Notes: a model not told the origin generated them from the sequence alone. Positions 49,130 through 58,407 are shown, counted from the first letter of the stretch. The stretch is 64,000 bases of DNA from Thermoplasmata archaeon (GCA_020054495.1 JAHWGK010000004.1:1-64000), one strand, 5' to 3'. Made by a program: numbers and translations.

Positions 49130-50521
49130 TTAACTTATTAGAAAACACTGCAGCATCAGGAATAAGTTAGGATAATTTTGCAGAAACCGTTGGAATGAGG
49201 ATATAATTGCTCTGTCTCTTGGTATAGTAATAGATAATGTTCCCTCAGGACCAATTAAATCATTGATGTCTTTGGCTTTTGCTTTGATATAAAAAGTACC
49301 TTTATTTTCCCATGTATGATTTAACATCACTTCTTCGCCAGATATAAATGGTCCTAGCCAATCGGAATAAGTATTATCCCCCCAATCAACATAATAAAAA
49401 ACGTCATCATTTCCATCTGGATCAATTGAAACAAAAGTATATTCATATTTTTCTCCTGGTTTTCCAATTATTGGTCCATTAATTATTGGTGCAATAGGTG
49501 GCCAATCAAAACTATCTGGGTCATAATCAACTGTTGAGATATAAAATCCAGTAAACAATGACCCGTATTCGATATTATAAAATCCGTCGTAGCCCCAGTC
49601 AGTTCCCCAACTATTCTTACATATCCAATATCCACCATTTTCAATTGAAGAATCGTTTTTCCATCCTATAATGACGATGATGTGATTTAAACTATTGCCC
49701 CATGGCTCATTTGTATCTGGAAAATAATCTGTTGGATCATGATGCACATTCCAAAAATTAATAAATTCTGTTGTAGCATTCATGCCTGCTGCTATGGGGC
49801 CATATTGATAAATTTGGGATTTTATAATTTCTCTATTTTCAGGACTATCAAATCCTAAATTACTTTCTTTACAATCTAAAATTGGGACAAGAAGCTCCTC
49901 CCAGTTTTCACATTTTTCTGAGCAAGAGATATCGTCACTAGCTTGATAAGTTAAGCATGTTTCAGGAATTGCACCGTTCTTATAGTTCCCTTCAATAGTT
50001 GTATCCATCATATAATAAAATGCGCCATATGGAGTTCCCCCCCAACAGCCCTGTCCATAAGTGTTTGCTGCTGCAGGTAAACAGGATAAGACATATTGTT
50101 CAGATAGATCAGGACATAAATCTGCGCATTCTTCCCTTATTTTTATAATACTTTCAAGAGCACCAATAGCTGCAAAATCCCAGCAACTACCACAATTACC
50201 CTGATGTTTAGCAGGTGTTGTCCAATCTTTATCTTCAAAATATTTCCAACTAAATTCATCTGGAGTATTAACAATTCCTGGTTCTAATGAGTTAAAAATA
50301 TCTGAAGAGTCAATGTACATTGGTTTTTTCATAACTAGATATGCTGAATTTTTTTCATCCTCAATAGTTTCAACATTAAGATTACATAGACATTTGTCAG
50401 TTAAAAAAGTAGTATCTAATGAACTAGCAATATCATTCTTCTCTGAGCTAACTGTCTCATATAAACCACTTGCACTTAAAATTAAAACTTCCACTAATAC
50501 AATTACTATAAATTTTTTCAT
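49130..50521 (-). CDS. Secreted papain-like (C1) cysteine peptidase with PKD domain and conserved C-terminal tail
   Basis: A signal peptide (FIVIVLVEVLILSASGLYE) is followed by a C1A catalytic domain: the Cys in HQGNCGSCWDFAAIGALE (about residue 112), His in LNHIIVIIGW (about 278) and Asn in CKNSWGTDWGYDGF (about 302). A PKD domain (YVDWGDNTYSDWLGP) follows. The last 35 residues, IPRDRAIISSFQRFLQNYPN..., match the tails of both C25 peptidases upstream. GGAGAT precedes the ATG; the C25 gene upstream ends 3 bases before, so the two are in one operon. Role: digestion of extracellular protein. Confidence 0.93.
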   Translation of the reverse strand: MKKFIVIVLVEVLILSASGLYETVSSEKNDIASSLDTTFLTDKCLCNLNVETIEDEKNSAYLVMKKPMYIDSSDIFNSLEPGIVNTPDEFSWKYFEDKDWTTPAKHQGNCGSCWDFAAIGALESIIKIREECADLCPDLSEQYVLSCLPAAANTYGQGCWGGTPYGAFYYMMDTTIEGNYKNGAIPETCLTYQASDDISCSEKCENWEELLVPILDCKESNLGFDSPENREIIKSQIYQYGPIAAGMNATTEFINFWNVHHDPTDYFPDTNEPWGNSLNHIIVIIGWKNDSSIENGGYWICKNSWGTDWGYDGFYNIEYGSLFTGFYISTVDYDPDSFDWPPIAPIINGPIIGKPGEKYEYTFVSIDPDGNDDVFYYVDWGDNTYSDWLGPFISGEEVMLNHTWENKGTFYIKAKAKDINDLIGPEGTLSITIPRDRAIISSFQRFLQNYPNLFLMLQCFLIS

Positions 50522-50524
50522 ATT

Positions 50525-52264
50525 TTATCTCCTATTAATTTTAAAGTCTGTAATACCAGAATTCAATTTAAACTTATACTGTAGACTTAATCTTTGTAGC
50601 AAGTTTTGAATAGTTGGGAACAGATTTACATGATCCTGTAAAAAGTTATTTAGGAGCTGGAAGAATGGTTTGTTGATTGCTTTGTTTCTAGGCATTGTTA
50701 CTTCATAATAAGAAAAATTGCTCTCTACGCCATGCTCGTCAACAGCCATTGCATTGATTATATACGAACTTGCTGATGTATAAGTATAAGTCAATATAAT
50801 TTCTTCTCCTGAAGGATATGGGCCATGCCATTGTGCCCCCCCACATTGATCACCCCAATCGACATAATAGGTAATATTATCTCCATCTGGATCTGTTGAT
50901 ATAAAAGTCCACTCGTACTCAACTCCAATAGTACCATTTGTTGGACCATTAATCTCTGGTGCTGTAGGAGGTTGTGATTCCCCTGCGATAACAAGTGATG
51001 GATCTCCAAAGGGTTGAAATTCTTCAACTGTTATATAATCGATTTCATCCATGTTTTCGGTTATATACGTACTAATACCATTTGCCCATAACTCACCAAA
51101 TGTTTTATCACCAGAAATGTAGTTACTTGACATATCGATACATAGTTTTTCAATTCCTTTTGTCACAATATCAACCCCTCCATATGAAACATCAATATCT
51201 GTTCCGCCAAGATATGCAATACAACCACCATTTGGATTTGAAACAAATGTCCATCCAAAGCAATCACTTGCTACATCATATTGACAATGATAGCATGCAT
51301 CAGAAATCACAATGGGAAGTTTATTTCCATTTGATAGGGAATTAACATGGGAATTTTTATAATTTCCAACTGGAAGCCATATACTACTTTCATGAGGATG
51401 AGTAGCCCAAATGTCTGTATTACCATGTCCATTGAAAAAAACAAAACCAGCACCTTTATTGATTGCATTATTGATATCTGATGCTTGATATAATTTTCCA
51501 TTTGATGCCCAGATTTTATCAGGAATAAAACTAGTTAAGATATTTGATACAGCCTCGTTAACATACTCCCCTTCATCAATATGATTTTCATCACCAAGTA
51601 AAGAATCTCCACCTATGAGCACAAGATTTTTAAACCAATTCTGTGCATATGCTTCTTCAGTTTCGTATGTAATTATTTTATCAACACATATTGTAACTTC
51701 GTTTTCATCAATACAAGCGAGTCTTCCCAAATAGACATCAGGATAGAGATCTAATTCATCAAAATTACCAGACCAATTATATTCAGCGAAAATATCGTTT
51801 TCATTTGAATCCCAACTACAAAAGTTCATCTCTTGATCATAAATATCTGCATAATATAAATCTGACAAGAAAACCCATTCATCTTGGTAATCATAATTAA
51901 AATAGATATGAGTGTACCTACCTGGCAATAGATTTGCTCCTCCTACAAGCATGACATATGTAATATCCCATGTATCTAGTGCATCCTTGATGAAATACTT
52001 AATCTGCTCAGCTTCATCCCGACCCGGATACTCGCTATAGATTACTTCTGTTGTTTTTAAAATTGTTTGAACATTACGACTATTTTTATGATTGATCAAG
52101 GGTTGCAGTTCAGTTGAAAACATACTAGGTGATATTATAACCATATCATATTCTTCCTGAAAGATTTCTTTTTGAGTTGGTATTAACTCTCTATCAGGTA
52201 AAGCAGTGGCTTCGAGTCCACTTAACAATAATATTCCTATCATTAGGATTATGATTTTCTTCAT
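50525..52264 (-). CDS. Secreted gingipain-like (C25) cysteine peptidase, short form, with PKD domain
   Basis: After a signal peptide (IIILMIGILLLSGLEATALP) the C25 catalytic domain begins almost at once (YDMVIISPSMFS), so the N-terminal propeptide-like region of the longer paralog is missing. The catalytic His is in FFNGHGNTDIW (about residue 279) and Cys in ISDACYHCQYD (about 321). A PKD domain (YYVDWGDQCGGAQWHGP) leads to the tail MPRNKAINKPF...LLQRL. Here the chain runs on for about 20 more residues (QYKFKLNSGITDFKINRR) into the ribosome-binding region of the C1 gene, as if the original stop had been lost. GGGAGG precedes the ATG. Confidence 0.9.
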   Translation of the reverse strand: MKKIIILMIGILLLSGLEATALPDRELIPTQKEIFQEEYDMVIISPSMFSTELQPLINHKNSRNVQTILKTTEVIYSEYPGRDEAEQIKYFIKDALDTWDITYVMLVGGANLLPGRYTHIYFNYDYQDEWVFLSDLYYADIYDQEMNFCSWDSNENDIFAEYNWSGNFDELDLYPDVYLGRLACIDENEVTICVDKIITYETEEAYAQNWFKNLVLIGGDSLLGDENHIDEGEYVNEAVSNILTSFIPDKIWASNGKLYQASDINNAINKGAGFVFFNGHGNTDIWATHPHESSIWLPVGNYKNSHVNSLSNGNKLPIVISDACYHCQYDVASDCFGWTFVSNPNGGCIAYLGGTDIDVSYGGVDIVTKGIEKLCIDMSSNYISGDKTFGELWANGISTYITENMDEIDYITVEEFQPFGDPSLVIAGESQPPTAPEINGPTNGTIGVEYEWTFISTDPDGDNITYYVDWGDQCGGAQWHGPYPSGEEIILTYTYTSASSYIINAMAVDEHGVESNFSYYEVTMPRNKAINKPFFQLLNNFLQDHVNLFPTIQNLLQRLSLQYKFKLNSGITDFKINRR

Positions 52265-52471
52265 TTTACCTCCCTCTATTATTTTAATTATAATCCTATA
52301 AGAACAATGAGTTATTAATAATTAAAGGTTAACATTAATATTTTTGTCAAATTAGTTAATTTTTTTTTGAAAAATTCTATTTTGTTCAAAATATTGAATT
52401 TCGGATGAAAAAATAAAAAGAAAAATAAAATTAAAAGAAGAAAGAAAAAGAAGAGATATTTAGACTATATT

Positions 52472-54637
52472 TTATAGTCCTAATCGCTGTAACAATTGCC
52501 TTAGTATTGGAAACATATTCGGATATTGTTGCAAGAAGTTTTGGAATGGTGCGTTTATTGCTTTGCTCCTTGGTATAATAACTATTAATGGATCTGACCA
52601 GCTACTAAGTTTTCCATGAGAATCTTTTGCAACTACTTTTACTTGATAGGTATTTTCGTTTTCCCATGCTTTATCTGCTGATGCTGTTGCTCCACTGTTT
52701 ATTGGTCCAACCCAGCCACTGGTAGTATCGTCACCCCAGTCAAATAAATATGATATCTTGTCACCATCTGGATCAGTAGTAGATGTTGTATAGGTATACA
52801 TTGCTCCAGCACTTCCAGAAGCAGGACCATCTGGTGTACTAGGTGTTGCTGGTGGATTTGATGCTTCTCCTATTTGTAATGTAGGATCGCCGAATGGTTG
52901 CCATTCCTCAGTTGTTTTATAGTCCATTGGTTCCATGCTTGAATCTATATATCTTTCCAGAGCTTTTGCCCACATTTCACCAAGGGTTTCTGCTTCATCG
53001 TATTTGTAAGCTCTGAATGTGTCTAAGCCCATTTTTCCGATTAATCCCTGAGCGATACCAGTTCCTACATAACCCCAGCCAAGTGCGGTTGCTCCAAAGG
53101 TCGCTATAGCTCCTCCATTTGGATTATACATAAATGCCCAATTGAAACAATTAGAGTCTGATGCAAATTTAGCTGTGGAACATGCTTCTACTGCAACAAT
53201 TGGTAGCTCATCTCCATTGTTAAGGGTTGAAAGATCGCTGCTAGAAATTACTCCTGATGGAGTTGGAACCCAATTATGACTTTCCTCTGGATGAGTAGCC
53301 CAGACGTTTGTGTTGCCATGTCCAGAGAAATCAACAAAACCGCACCCATCGTTAATTGCACTTTTAATATTTGCAACACCTGTTGGAACCCAGCCTGTTA
53401 ATTTACCATTTGTAACCCATAGTTTCTCAGAAATAAAACCATCCATCATATCTATTACTTTTTGATTTATATATTCCCCTTCAATGGTATCATAATCTGG
53501 AGAAGTATCACCACCAAGTACAACAAGATTTAGGAACCAATCTTCTTGATAAGCTACAGAATTTTCATAGGTTTTAATTTTGTTTACACATGTTGTTACT
53601 TCACCACCACTTCTGCAAGCTAGTCTTCCAAGATAGACATCAGGATGAAGATCTACATCATCAGTTTCACCTTCCCAGTCGAGTTCTCCAAAAATGTCGT
53701 TGTCGTTTGAATCCCAACTGCAAAAACCACCTGTTCCATCATAGATATCTGCATAATATAGATCACTTGCAAATACCTCAGCACCTGGGGGATCCTCTTC
53801 TTCAATATAGACATGAGACATTCTAACTGGTAATTTCAAACTGCTACCTACTAATAAAACATTACCTGTTGACCAGGTTTCAATTGCATCTTTAATATAA
53901 TATTTTATTTTCTCTTGGTTATCTCTACCGGTTCCACCATAAACTTCGTTTAAACCAACAAATTTAGCTGTTACGCCCCTACCATTTTTATGTGTTATAA
54001 GCGGTGCAAGTTCATCGCTAAATTCATCTGGAGCAATTACAATAAGTTGATATTCATCACGAGATGAAGGTTGTGTTTGTTCAACTGGTGATTCATATTC
54101 AATTACAATGTTTACGTCTTTTGCCCATTCAATTGTCTTTTCAGCAGGATGATACTTAATTGGGCTGATTTCTGTTTCTACAATTACACTAAGATCTCCA
54201 TTGTAACGCCCACCACTAACATCATATTCAAACCAACTTGAAGGATAAGGCTCAGTTCCATAATTAACAGATTCCTTTTGACTTGTACTAACTGTTTGAC
54301 CAACAATTACTGCTTTTGGAGTTGGTTCTAAATCCTTAGTTAAAGTTAGTGTTTGAATGTTTTTTGGCGTACATGTTACACTTATTATTTTTGTTCCAAA
54401 TGGAAACGCAAACGTATCAGAATAACTTGGAAGCATTGGTTTTCCTTGTTTCATTATAAAAGAATTTGCTTCATCTATATTTATAGAAACATAATCTTTT
54501 TCAATTTCAATCATTGGCTCCGAAAAACTAACTGAAGTTATTTTTAATTCAGTTTCTTCATTACTAGGTAAAGCAACAGCTCCAAGTCCACTTAGGACTA
54601 AAATTCCTACCACCATTAGTGGTAAAGTTTTCCTCAT
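52472..54637 (-). CDS. Secreted gingipain-like (C25) cysteine peptidase, long form, with propeptide, PKD domain and tail
   Basis: The layout is: signal peptide (LPLMVVGILVLSGLGAVALP); an N-terminal region of about 170 aa like the C25 propeptide; the C25 catalytic domain starting at YQLIVIAPDEFS, with His in DFSGHGNTNVW (about 440) and Cys in VAVEACSTAKF (about 486); a PKD domain (YLFDWGDDTTSGWVGP); and the tail IPRSKAINAPFQNFLQQ... ending in LLQRLGL. The tail is amphipathic, not a membrane helix, and lacks the PGF-type archaeosortase motif. GGGGGT precedes the ATG. Upstream of the C25-C1 pair by 207 bases of AT-rich DNA; probably its own promoter. Confidence 0.93.
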   Translation of the reverse strand: MRKTLPLMVVGILVLSGLGAVALPSNEETELKITSVSFSEPMIEIEKDYVSINIDEANSFIMKQGKPMLPSYSDTFAFPFGTKIISVTCTPKNIQTLTLTKDLEPTPKAVIVGQTVSTSQKESVNYGTEPYPSSWFEYDVSGGRYNGDLSVIVETEISPIKYHPAEKTIEWAKDVNIVIEYESPVEQTQPSSRDEYQLIVIAPDEFSDELAPLITHKNGRGVTAKFVGLNEVYGGTGRDNQEKIKYYIKDAIETWSTGNVLLVGSSLKLPVRMSHVYIEEEDPPGAEVFASDLYYADIYDGTGGFCSWDSNDNDIFGELDWEGETDDVDLHPDVYLGRLACRSGGEVTTCVNKIKTYENSVAYQEDWFLNLVVLGGDTSPDYDTIEGEYINQKVIDMMDGFISEKLWVTNGKLTGWVPTGVANIKSAINDGCGFVDFSGHGNTNVWATHPEESHNWVPTPSGVISSSDLSTLNNGDELPIVAVEACSTAKFASDSNCFNWAFMYNPNGGAIATFGATALGWGYVGTGIAQGLIGKMGLDTFRAYKYDEAETLGEMWAKALERYIDSSMEPMDYKTTEEWQPFGDPTLQIGEASNPPATPSTPDGPASGSAGAMYTYTTSTTDPDGDKISYLFDWGDDTTSGWVGPINSGATASADKAWENENTYQVKVVAKDSHGKLSSWSDPLIVIIPRSKAINAPFQNFLQQYPNMFPILRQLLQRLGL

Positions 54638-54760
54638 TATTTACCCCCTATTAACACTCGTTAACTATATATGTATCTTAAATTATTTAAAGGTTTCCTA
54701 GTATTTCTTTTAACAAACTATCGTTCAACCACTTAAAAATAAATTATTTTACAGATTAAA

Positions 54761-55222
54761 TTAAAAGCTAAGCTTTTCTTTGAAAAGGTTAGATAATATA
54801 AACTTTCGAGCGTTTTTGATATCTGAATCCAAATAAACTGCTCCTATCAACGCCTCTAAAGCATTCGCTAGATTCGTAGGGTTTCTATCACCATTTTGTT
54901 TCTTCTCACCTTTACCAAATAACAAATATTCTCCAAGCCCCAACTCTGTTGCTCTTTTTGCCAAAAAACTATTATTAACAAGAGTTGATCGCCTGCGGGT
55001 AAGCTCTCCCTCTGAAAAATATCTGTTGCCTCTATAAAGTTGCTCTGCAACGACAAATCCAAGAAGGCTATCTCCTAAGAACTCTAAGCGTTCGCTAAAT
55101 TCTATTGGAATTTCTGCTTCAAAAGCATATGTTTTATGAGTTAATGCATTCTTCAGTAGATCTTTGTTTTTGAAAGAATAATTAATTTTTTTTTCTAGCG
55201 AACTAAAATGTTTTTTATCCAT
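54761..55222 (-). CDS. rnc: Ribonuclease III domain protein without dsRNA-binding domain
   Basis: The 153-aa protein contains the RNase III signature ERLEFLGDSLLGFVVAE (E44, E47, D51) and the second metal region LANALEALIGAVYLDS (E123). The position equivalent to the Asp of LAD-x-x-E is Asn120. It ends shortly after the catalytic domain, with no dsRBD. The start was moved from the GTG at 55261 to the ATG at 55222 because CATATAAATATAT on the plus strand (a minus-strand TATA box) lies 28 bases upstream, fitting a leaderless transcript. It could process rRNA or other double-stranded RNA. RNase III is uncommon in archaea. Confidence 0.88.
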   Translation of the reverse strand: MDKKHFSSLEKKINYSFKNKDLLKNALTHKTYAFEAEIPIEFSERLEFLGDSLLGFVVAEQLYRGNRYFSEGELTRRRSTLVNNSFLAKRATELGLGEYLLFGKGEKKQNGDRNPTNLANALEALIGAVYLDSDIKNARKFILSNLFKEKLSF

Positions 55223-55245
55223 TTTGCACACTTGTATAGAGATAG

Positions 55246-55258
55246 CATATAAATATAT
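55246..55258 (-). promoter_or_regulatory. TATA box of the RNase III gene
   Basis: On the minus strand ATATATTTATATG ends about 24 bases before the ATG at 55222. It overlaps the stop codon of the upstream radical SAM gene and explains why the first codons predicted by the ORF track are not coding. Confidence 0.5.
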
Positions 55259-56976
55259 CACGGATTAAAAGAAACATATTCAAGTATTTTATGTGCAATA
55301 TCTACATCATCCAATGAGTCAATTAGCTGTTTTTCATTTTTAAACGGTCTATTAGCTAAAACCCTTAATGCTCTTTTCTCCCCAATACCTGGAATGGCTT
55401 GTAATGTTTCCCGCGGGACACTGTTAATATTCATTGGGAATGGAACCGCAGTAATGGACCTATAACCATAGTCCACAACTTTTACATCTAAAAAATTGTT
55501 AAGCATATGAACTCCAGGGACTCCAACAAGTAACGGGTAACTACCTAGTTGTCTTCCAAATGTAAGTTTACCATCATATTTTTCTGTAAAAATATTTGTT
55601 AAAACAGTTCCACTTGGTAAAAGTCTCTTTAGCATAGGTCGTTCAATACCTTCCCTAACCTTTCTTTTAAATCTTTGAAACACATATTTATTTTTTAGCA
55701 TAATCCTGTTACCTGTTTGATACATCTTTGTACCGGGGATTGGTATAATCTGACGAAGATTAATTCTCCTTAGAAGAAGATCTTGATCAAGTATGTTTTT
55801 AAGAAATTCATAGTTTAGTTCATATGTACTCTTTGATTCACCATCAAGTCCAAAAACAAAATTAAGTCCAGGTAGTAACTCAGGCATTCCATTAAATCCT
55901 CTTTTTGAACCAATCTCATTGAGGAGCTTTACTGCAATTAATACTTCATCAGCAGATGCCTTGAGATTATTTTTCTTAATAACTACTGGATCTGCACTTT
56001 CCACACCAAAAGCAGCAACATCACCTGAGGTATGATACTTTATTATTGTTTTAGCGATCTTCTTACACTCAACAGGAAATCTAGCAAGAACACCCGGGTT
56101 GGCATTATCAATATGAAGAGTACCCAAGCTTGGTGCAACACGACGAATACCACTAAACAATTGTTCAAGAGCATCAGGATTAGGACGTGGAAACTCAACA
56201 CTACCAGCATCCTTGCTCATATATGAAAAAATACATGGCTGATTACCCAAGCGGAAATGACGTACACCACGTTCATATAATGTTTTGATTTCATCAACAA
56301 CATCCTCTATCGGTCGAAAATCAGATGGTCCCTTACTTGGTTCACTACAGAATGAACAACCACCCACTATACTACGGGGGCATCCACGGTATGTCTCGAT
56401 TTCTGTGATAAGATAATTTGGATAGAAAGGATGCTGTTTTACAATACTTGCTCCTTTTATTGCAAAATCTCTAACATCTTTTGCACTTCTTCTACATTCT
56501 TGTGGATTTATTTCTTCTAAACTCATATTGTTTTTTAAAAAATCATAAACAATGGTTTCTCCATCACCCTGAGCTATGATATCAAAAACATCTTTTACAA
56601 TACTAGTATCCCTTGTTTTTTTCCCACCAGCTATTCCAAAACCATAACGTGCAGCGGGACCTGTAAGAATTTTTACAGGTTTTGATAGTTTTTCCATAAT
56701 ATTTTTTATTTCATTAGGGCTTGCTGGAAAACCTGATAGATAACGACCAGGAACAGACATACCAGCAACTACAACAACAATATCTGATTTAGATAAATCC
56801 TCTATCAAAGAATTATTGTTTCTTATCTGGTCAATTGTGACATAAAAAATCTGTGCAAAGCTATCATAGTTCCATATAGCACCAGCAATATACCGGGGGT
56901 ATGGGCTGATATATGGTGGTACACCAAGACATGTGGGTTCGTCGACATATCCATCTAATATTGTAACTTTTAACAT
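55258..56976 (-). CDS. Radical SAM protein with C-terminal helix-hairpin-helix (COG1031-like)
   Basis: The 572-aa protein has an N-terminal B12-binding-like Rossmann region (1-170; VVVVAGMSVPGRYLSG), a cluster motif region YRGCPRSIVGGCSFC in which CxxxxxxCxxC-type spacing is used, and a radical SAM barrel (ENGMPELLPGLNFVFGLDGE-like segment). A C-terminal HhH motif (VPRETLQAIPGIGEKRALRVL) lies near residue 515. It matches the archaeal family of large radical SAM proteins with helix-hairpin-helix, whose substrate is unknown; the HhH suggests nucleic acid contact. The AbiE pair lies 7 bases upstream on the same strand. Confidence 0.85.
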   Translation of the reverse strand: MLKVTILDGYVDEPTCLGVPPYISPYPRYIAGAIWNYDSFAQIFYVTIDQIRNNNSLIEDLSKSDIVVVVAGMSVPGRYLSGFPASPNEIKNIMEKLSKPVKILTGPAARYGFGIAGGKKTRDTSIVKDVFDIIAQGDGETIVYDFLKNNMSLEEINPQECRRSAKDVRDFAIKGASIVKQHPFYPNYLITEIETYRGCPRSIVGGCSFCSEPSKGPSDFRPIEDVVDEIKTLYERGVRHFRLGNQPCIFSYMSKDAGSVEFPRPNPDALEQLFSGIRRVAPSLGTLHIDNANPGVLARFPVECKKIAKTIIKYHTSGDVAAFGVESADPVVIKKNNLKASADEVLIAVKLLNEIGSKRGFNGMPELLPGLNFVFGLDGESKSTYELNYEFLKNILDQDLLLRRINLRQIIPIPGTKMYQTGNRIMLKNKYVFQRFKRKVREGIERPMLKRLLPSGTVLTNIFTEKYDGKLTFGRQLGSYPLLVGVPGVHMLNNFLDVKVVDYGYRSITAVPFPMNINSVPRETLQAIPGIGEKRALRVLANRPFKNEKQLIDSLDDVDIAHKILEYVSFNP

Positions 56977-56983
56977 AATACAT

Positions 56984-57589
56984 CTATTTTAGAATATTTA
57001 ATTGATTGAGAGTTTCTCTTGTTGTAGAGCTAAATTTTTTTGAGTATTTTTCTAATCTTTCTAAATTAAGTTCATTTATTGACATATCGTTGACCAGGGA
57101 GGCGATTCCATCAATGTTCAATTCCTTGTTTTTTATATGTCGAATGTAGATTAGATCAAGTAATGCTTTTTCTGGTTCAGATGTTAAAACCGTTCCTTCT
57201 TTTTGATACCCCCAAAAGAGAGATTTACTTATTTGGTGATATTCATATACTGTTTGTTTGGTTTTATATGTATATGGTAATTTTGTGGTTATAAGCGTGA
57301 GGGTATATGCTGATTGACTGAGAATCCCATGTTTTGAGAGAGCATATTCCATGGATAGGTAGGAGGGGTAACGAATGACCATTGATATTTCTTCAGCGGA
57401 TGGGTTGCTGAAAGGGTTTTCATACCATGTTTGGGCTGCACGGCGGATGATCTTTGCTTTTACAAGACGTGTTAACTGTACTGACAGTGAAGATTTTGCA
57501 ATACCTGTTAACTGTGTGATATCTGATATGGAAAATAATTTTTTTTCAGAGTGTTGTTTAAAAAATTTTATCCATTCGTCAACTTTCAT
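56984..57589 (-). CDS. AbiEi-like antitoxin (HTH protein)
   Basis: The 201-aa protein has an N-terminal winged helix (LFSISDITQLTGIAKSSLSVQLTRL) and a C-terminal region typical of the AbiEi antitoxin family (ISMVIRYPSYLSMEYALSKHG, TSEPEKALLDLIYI). In type IV toxin-antitoxin systems it represses transcription and neutralises the nucleotidyltransferase toxin. GGTGA lies 5 bases before the ATG, and the start overlaps the toxin stop in an ATGA junction, so translation is coupled. Here it is the second gene of the operon, the reverse of the classical abiEi-abiEii order. Confidence 0.85.
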   Translation of the reverse strand: MKVDEWIKFFKQHSEKKLFSISDITQLTGIAKSSLSVQLTRLVKAKIIRRAAQTWYENPFSNPSAEEISMVIRYPSYLSMEYALSKHGILSQSAYTLTLITTKLPYTYKTKQTVYEYHQISKSLFWGYQKEGTVLTSEPEKALLDLIYIRHIKNKELNIDGIASLVNDMSINELNLERLEKYSKKFSSTTRETLNQLNILK

Positions 57590-58407
57590 CCTTTTTCACC
57601 ATTTTCTTTTTTTATGTATTTAGATGTTTTTGCAACGTGATTTACAATTTTGTTAAACGTTTCTTCATATTGGTCAAGTAATGTTTTTGGTAGGAATCGT
57701 TTCATTTCATTGGATAGAATTAAAGCACCTTCTTTACTTATTTTTTTACTTGTAATTTGTAGGTTTTCTTTCAATTTTGAGGGAGTAGAGTTATAATCTT
57801 TTGATTTTTGAAATACTAGATCCCATGGAACTGAGATTTGTTTTTCGACAGTGAGAAAATAAATATCCCAGATGTCTCTACCTTTTAGATAAGATCGTAA
57901 ACCTAGGGCGGTTATTTTGTCAGCTAGGATTTCAGATGCTTCCTCTACTCTTATTGCGGGGTTTAAAGGAGGATAGTTAAGAATTCTTGGTTGATTGTGA
58001 TAGGAGGGGATATATGCTAATTCAATGTGTATGTGAAGTTTTTGATCTGGTAAGTCTGATACGGTTTTTAAAATAAGGCGTTGCATGTATTGGTCATTTT
58101 TTTGTAAGTCTATTTTTATTTCTTCGAGGAATGGAAATACGTTGGTAATGTATGTTTTAATTTTAGAAATTTTTTGTATTAAATCAAATTTGTTTTTTCC
58201 TTTTTTTAGTACAAAATCTAAATCTTCTGAAAAACGAGGGTTTCCATAAAAAAACCGTAGTGATGTTCCACCTTGAAATACTATGTCATTGAATACGCCT
58301 TCGTGGCTTAGATATGCTAAAATTGTTTTTTGCATTTCTTCTTGAAAATTTTGGTGTGCTTTCAGATTTTTTACTTTACTATTATTGATAATTTCTTCCC
58401 ATAACAT
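57586..58407 (-). CDS. AbiEii/AbiGii-like nucleotidyltransferase toxin
   Basis: The 273-aa protein has the DNA-polymerase-beta-like signature FQGGTSLRFFYGNPRFSEDLDF (G46-G47, D62, D64) and the family's DKITALGLRSYLKGRDIWDI motif. Such toxins transfer nucleotides to tRNA or other targets and confer abortive infection or plasmid maintenance. The ATG at 58407 is preferred over the track's GTG at 58416, with GATGTGA as likely ribosome-binding site. It forms one operon with the AbiEi-like gene. The region 58417-58614, between it and the divergent nucleotidyltransferase cassette, is AT-rich and should carry both promoters. Confidence 0.9.
   Translation of the reverse strand: MLWEEIINNSKVKNLKAHQNFQEEMQKTILAYLSHEGVFNDIVFQGGTSLRFFYGNPRFSEDLDFVLKKGKNKFDLIQKISKIKTYITNVFPFLEEIKIDLQKNDQYMQRLILKTVSDLPDQKLHIHIELAYIPSYHNQPRILNYPPLNPAIRVEEASEILADKITALGLRSYLKGRDIWDIYFLTVEKQISVPWDLVFQKSKDYNSTPSKLKENLQITSKKISKEGALILSNEMKRFLPKTLLDQYEETFNKIVNHVAKTSKYIKKENGEKG

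Noticed and set aside
55223-55261. Upstream extension of the RNase III gene (MIYLYAISIQVCK)
   Set aside because: The stretch is a TATA box and leader region; the residues have no counterpart in RNase III proteins.
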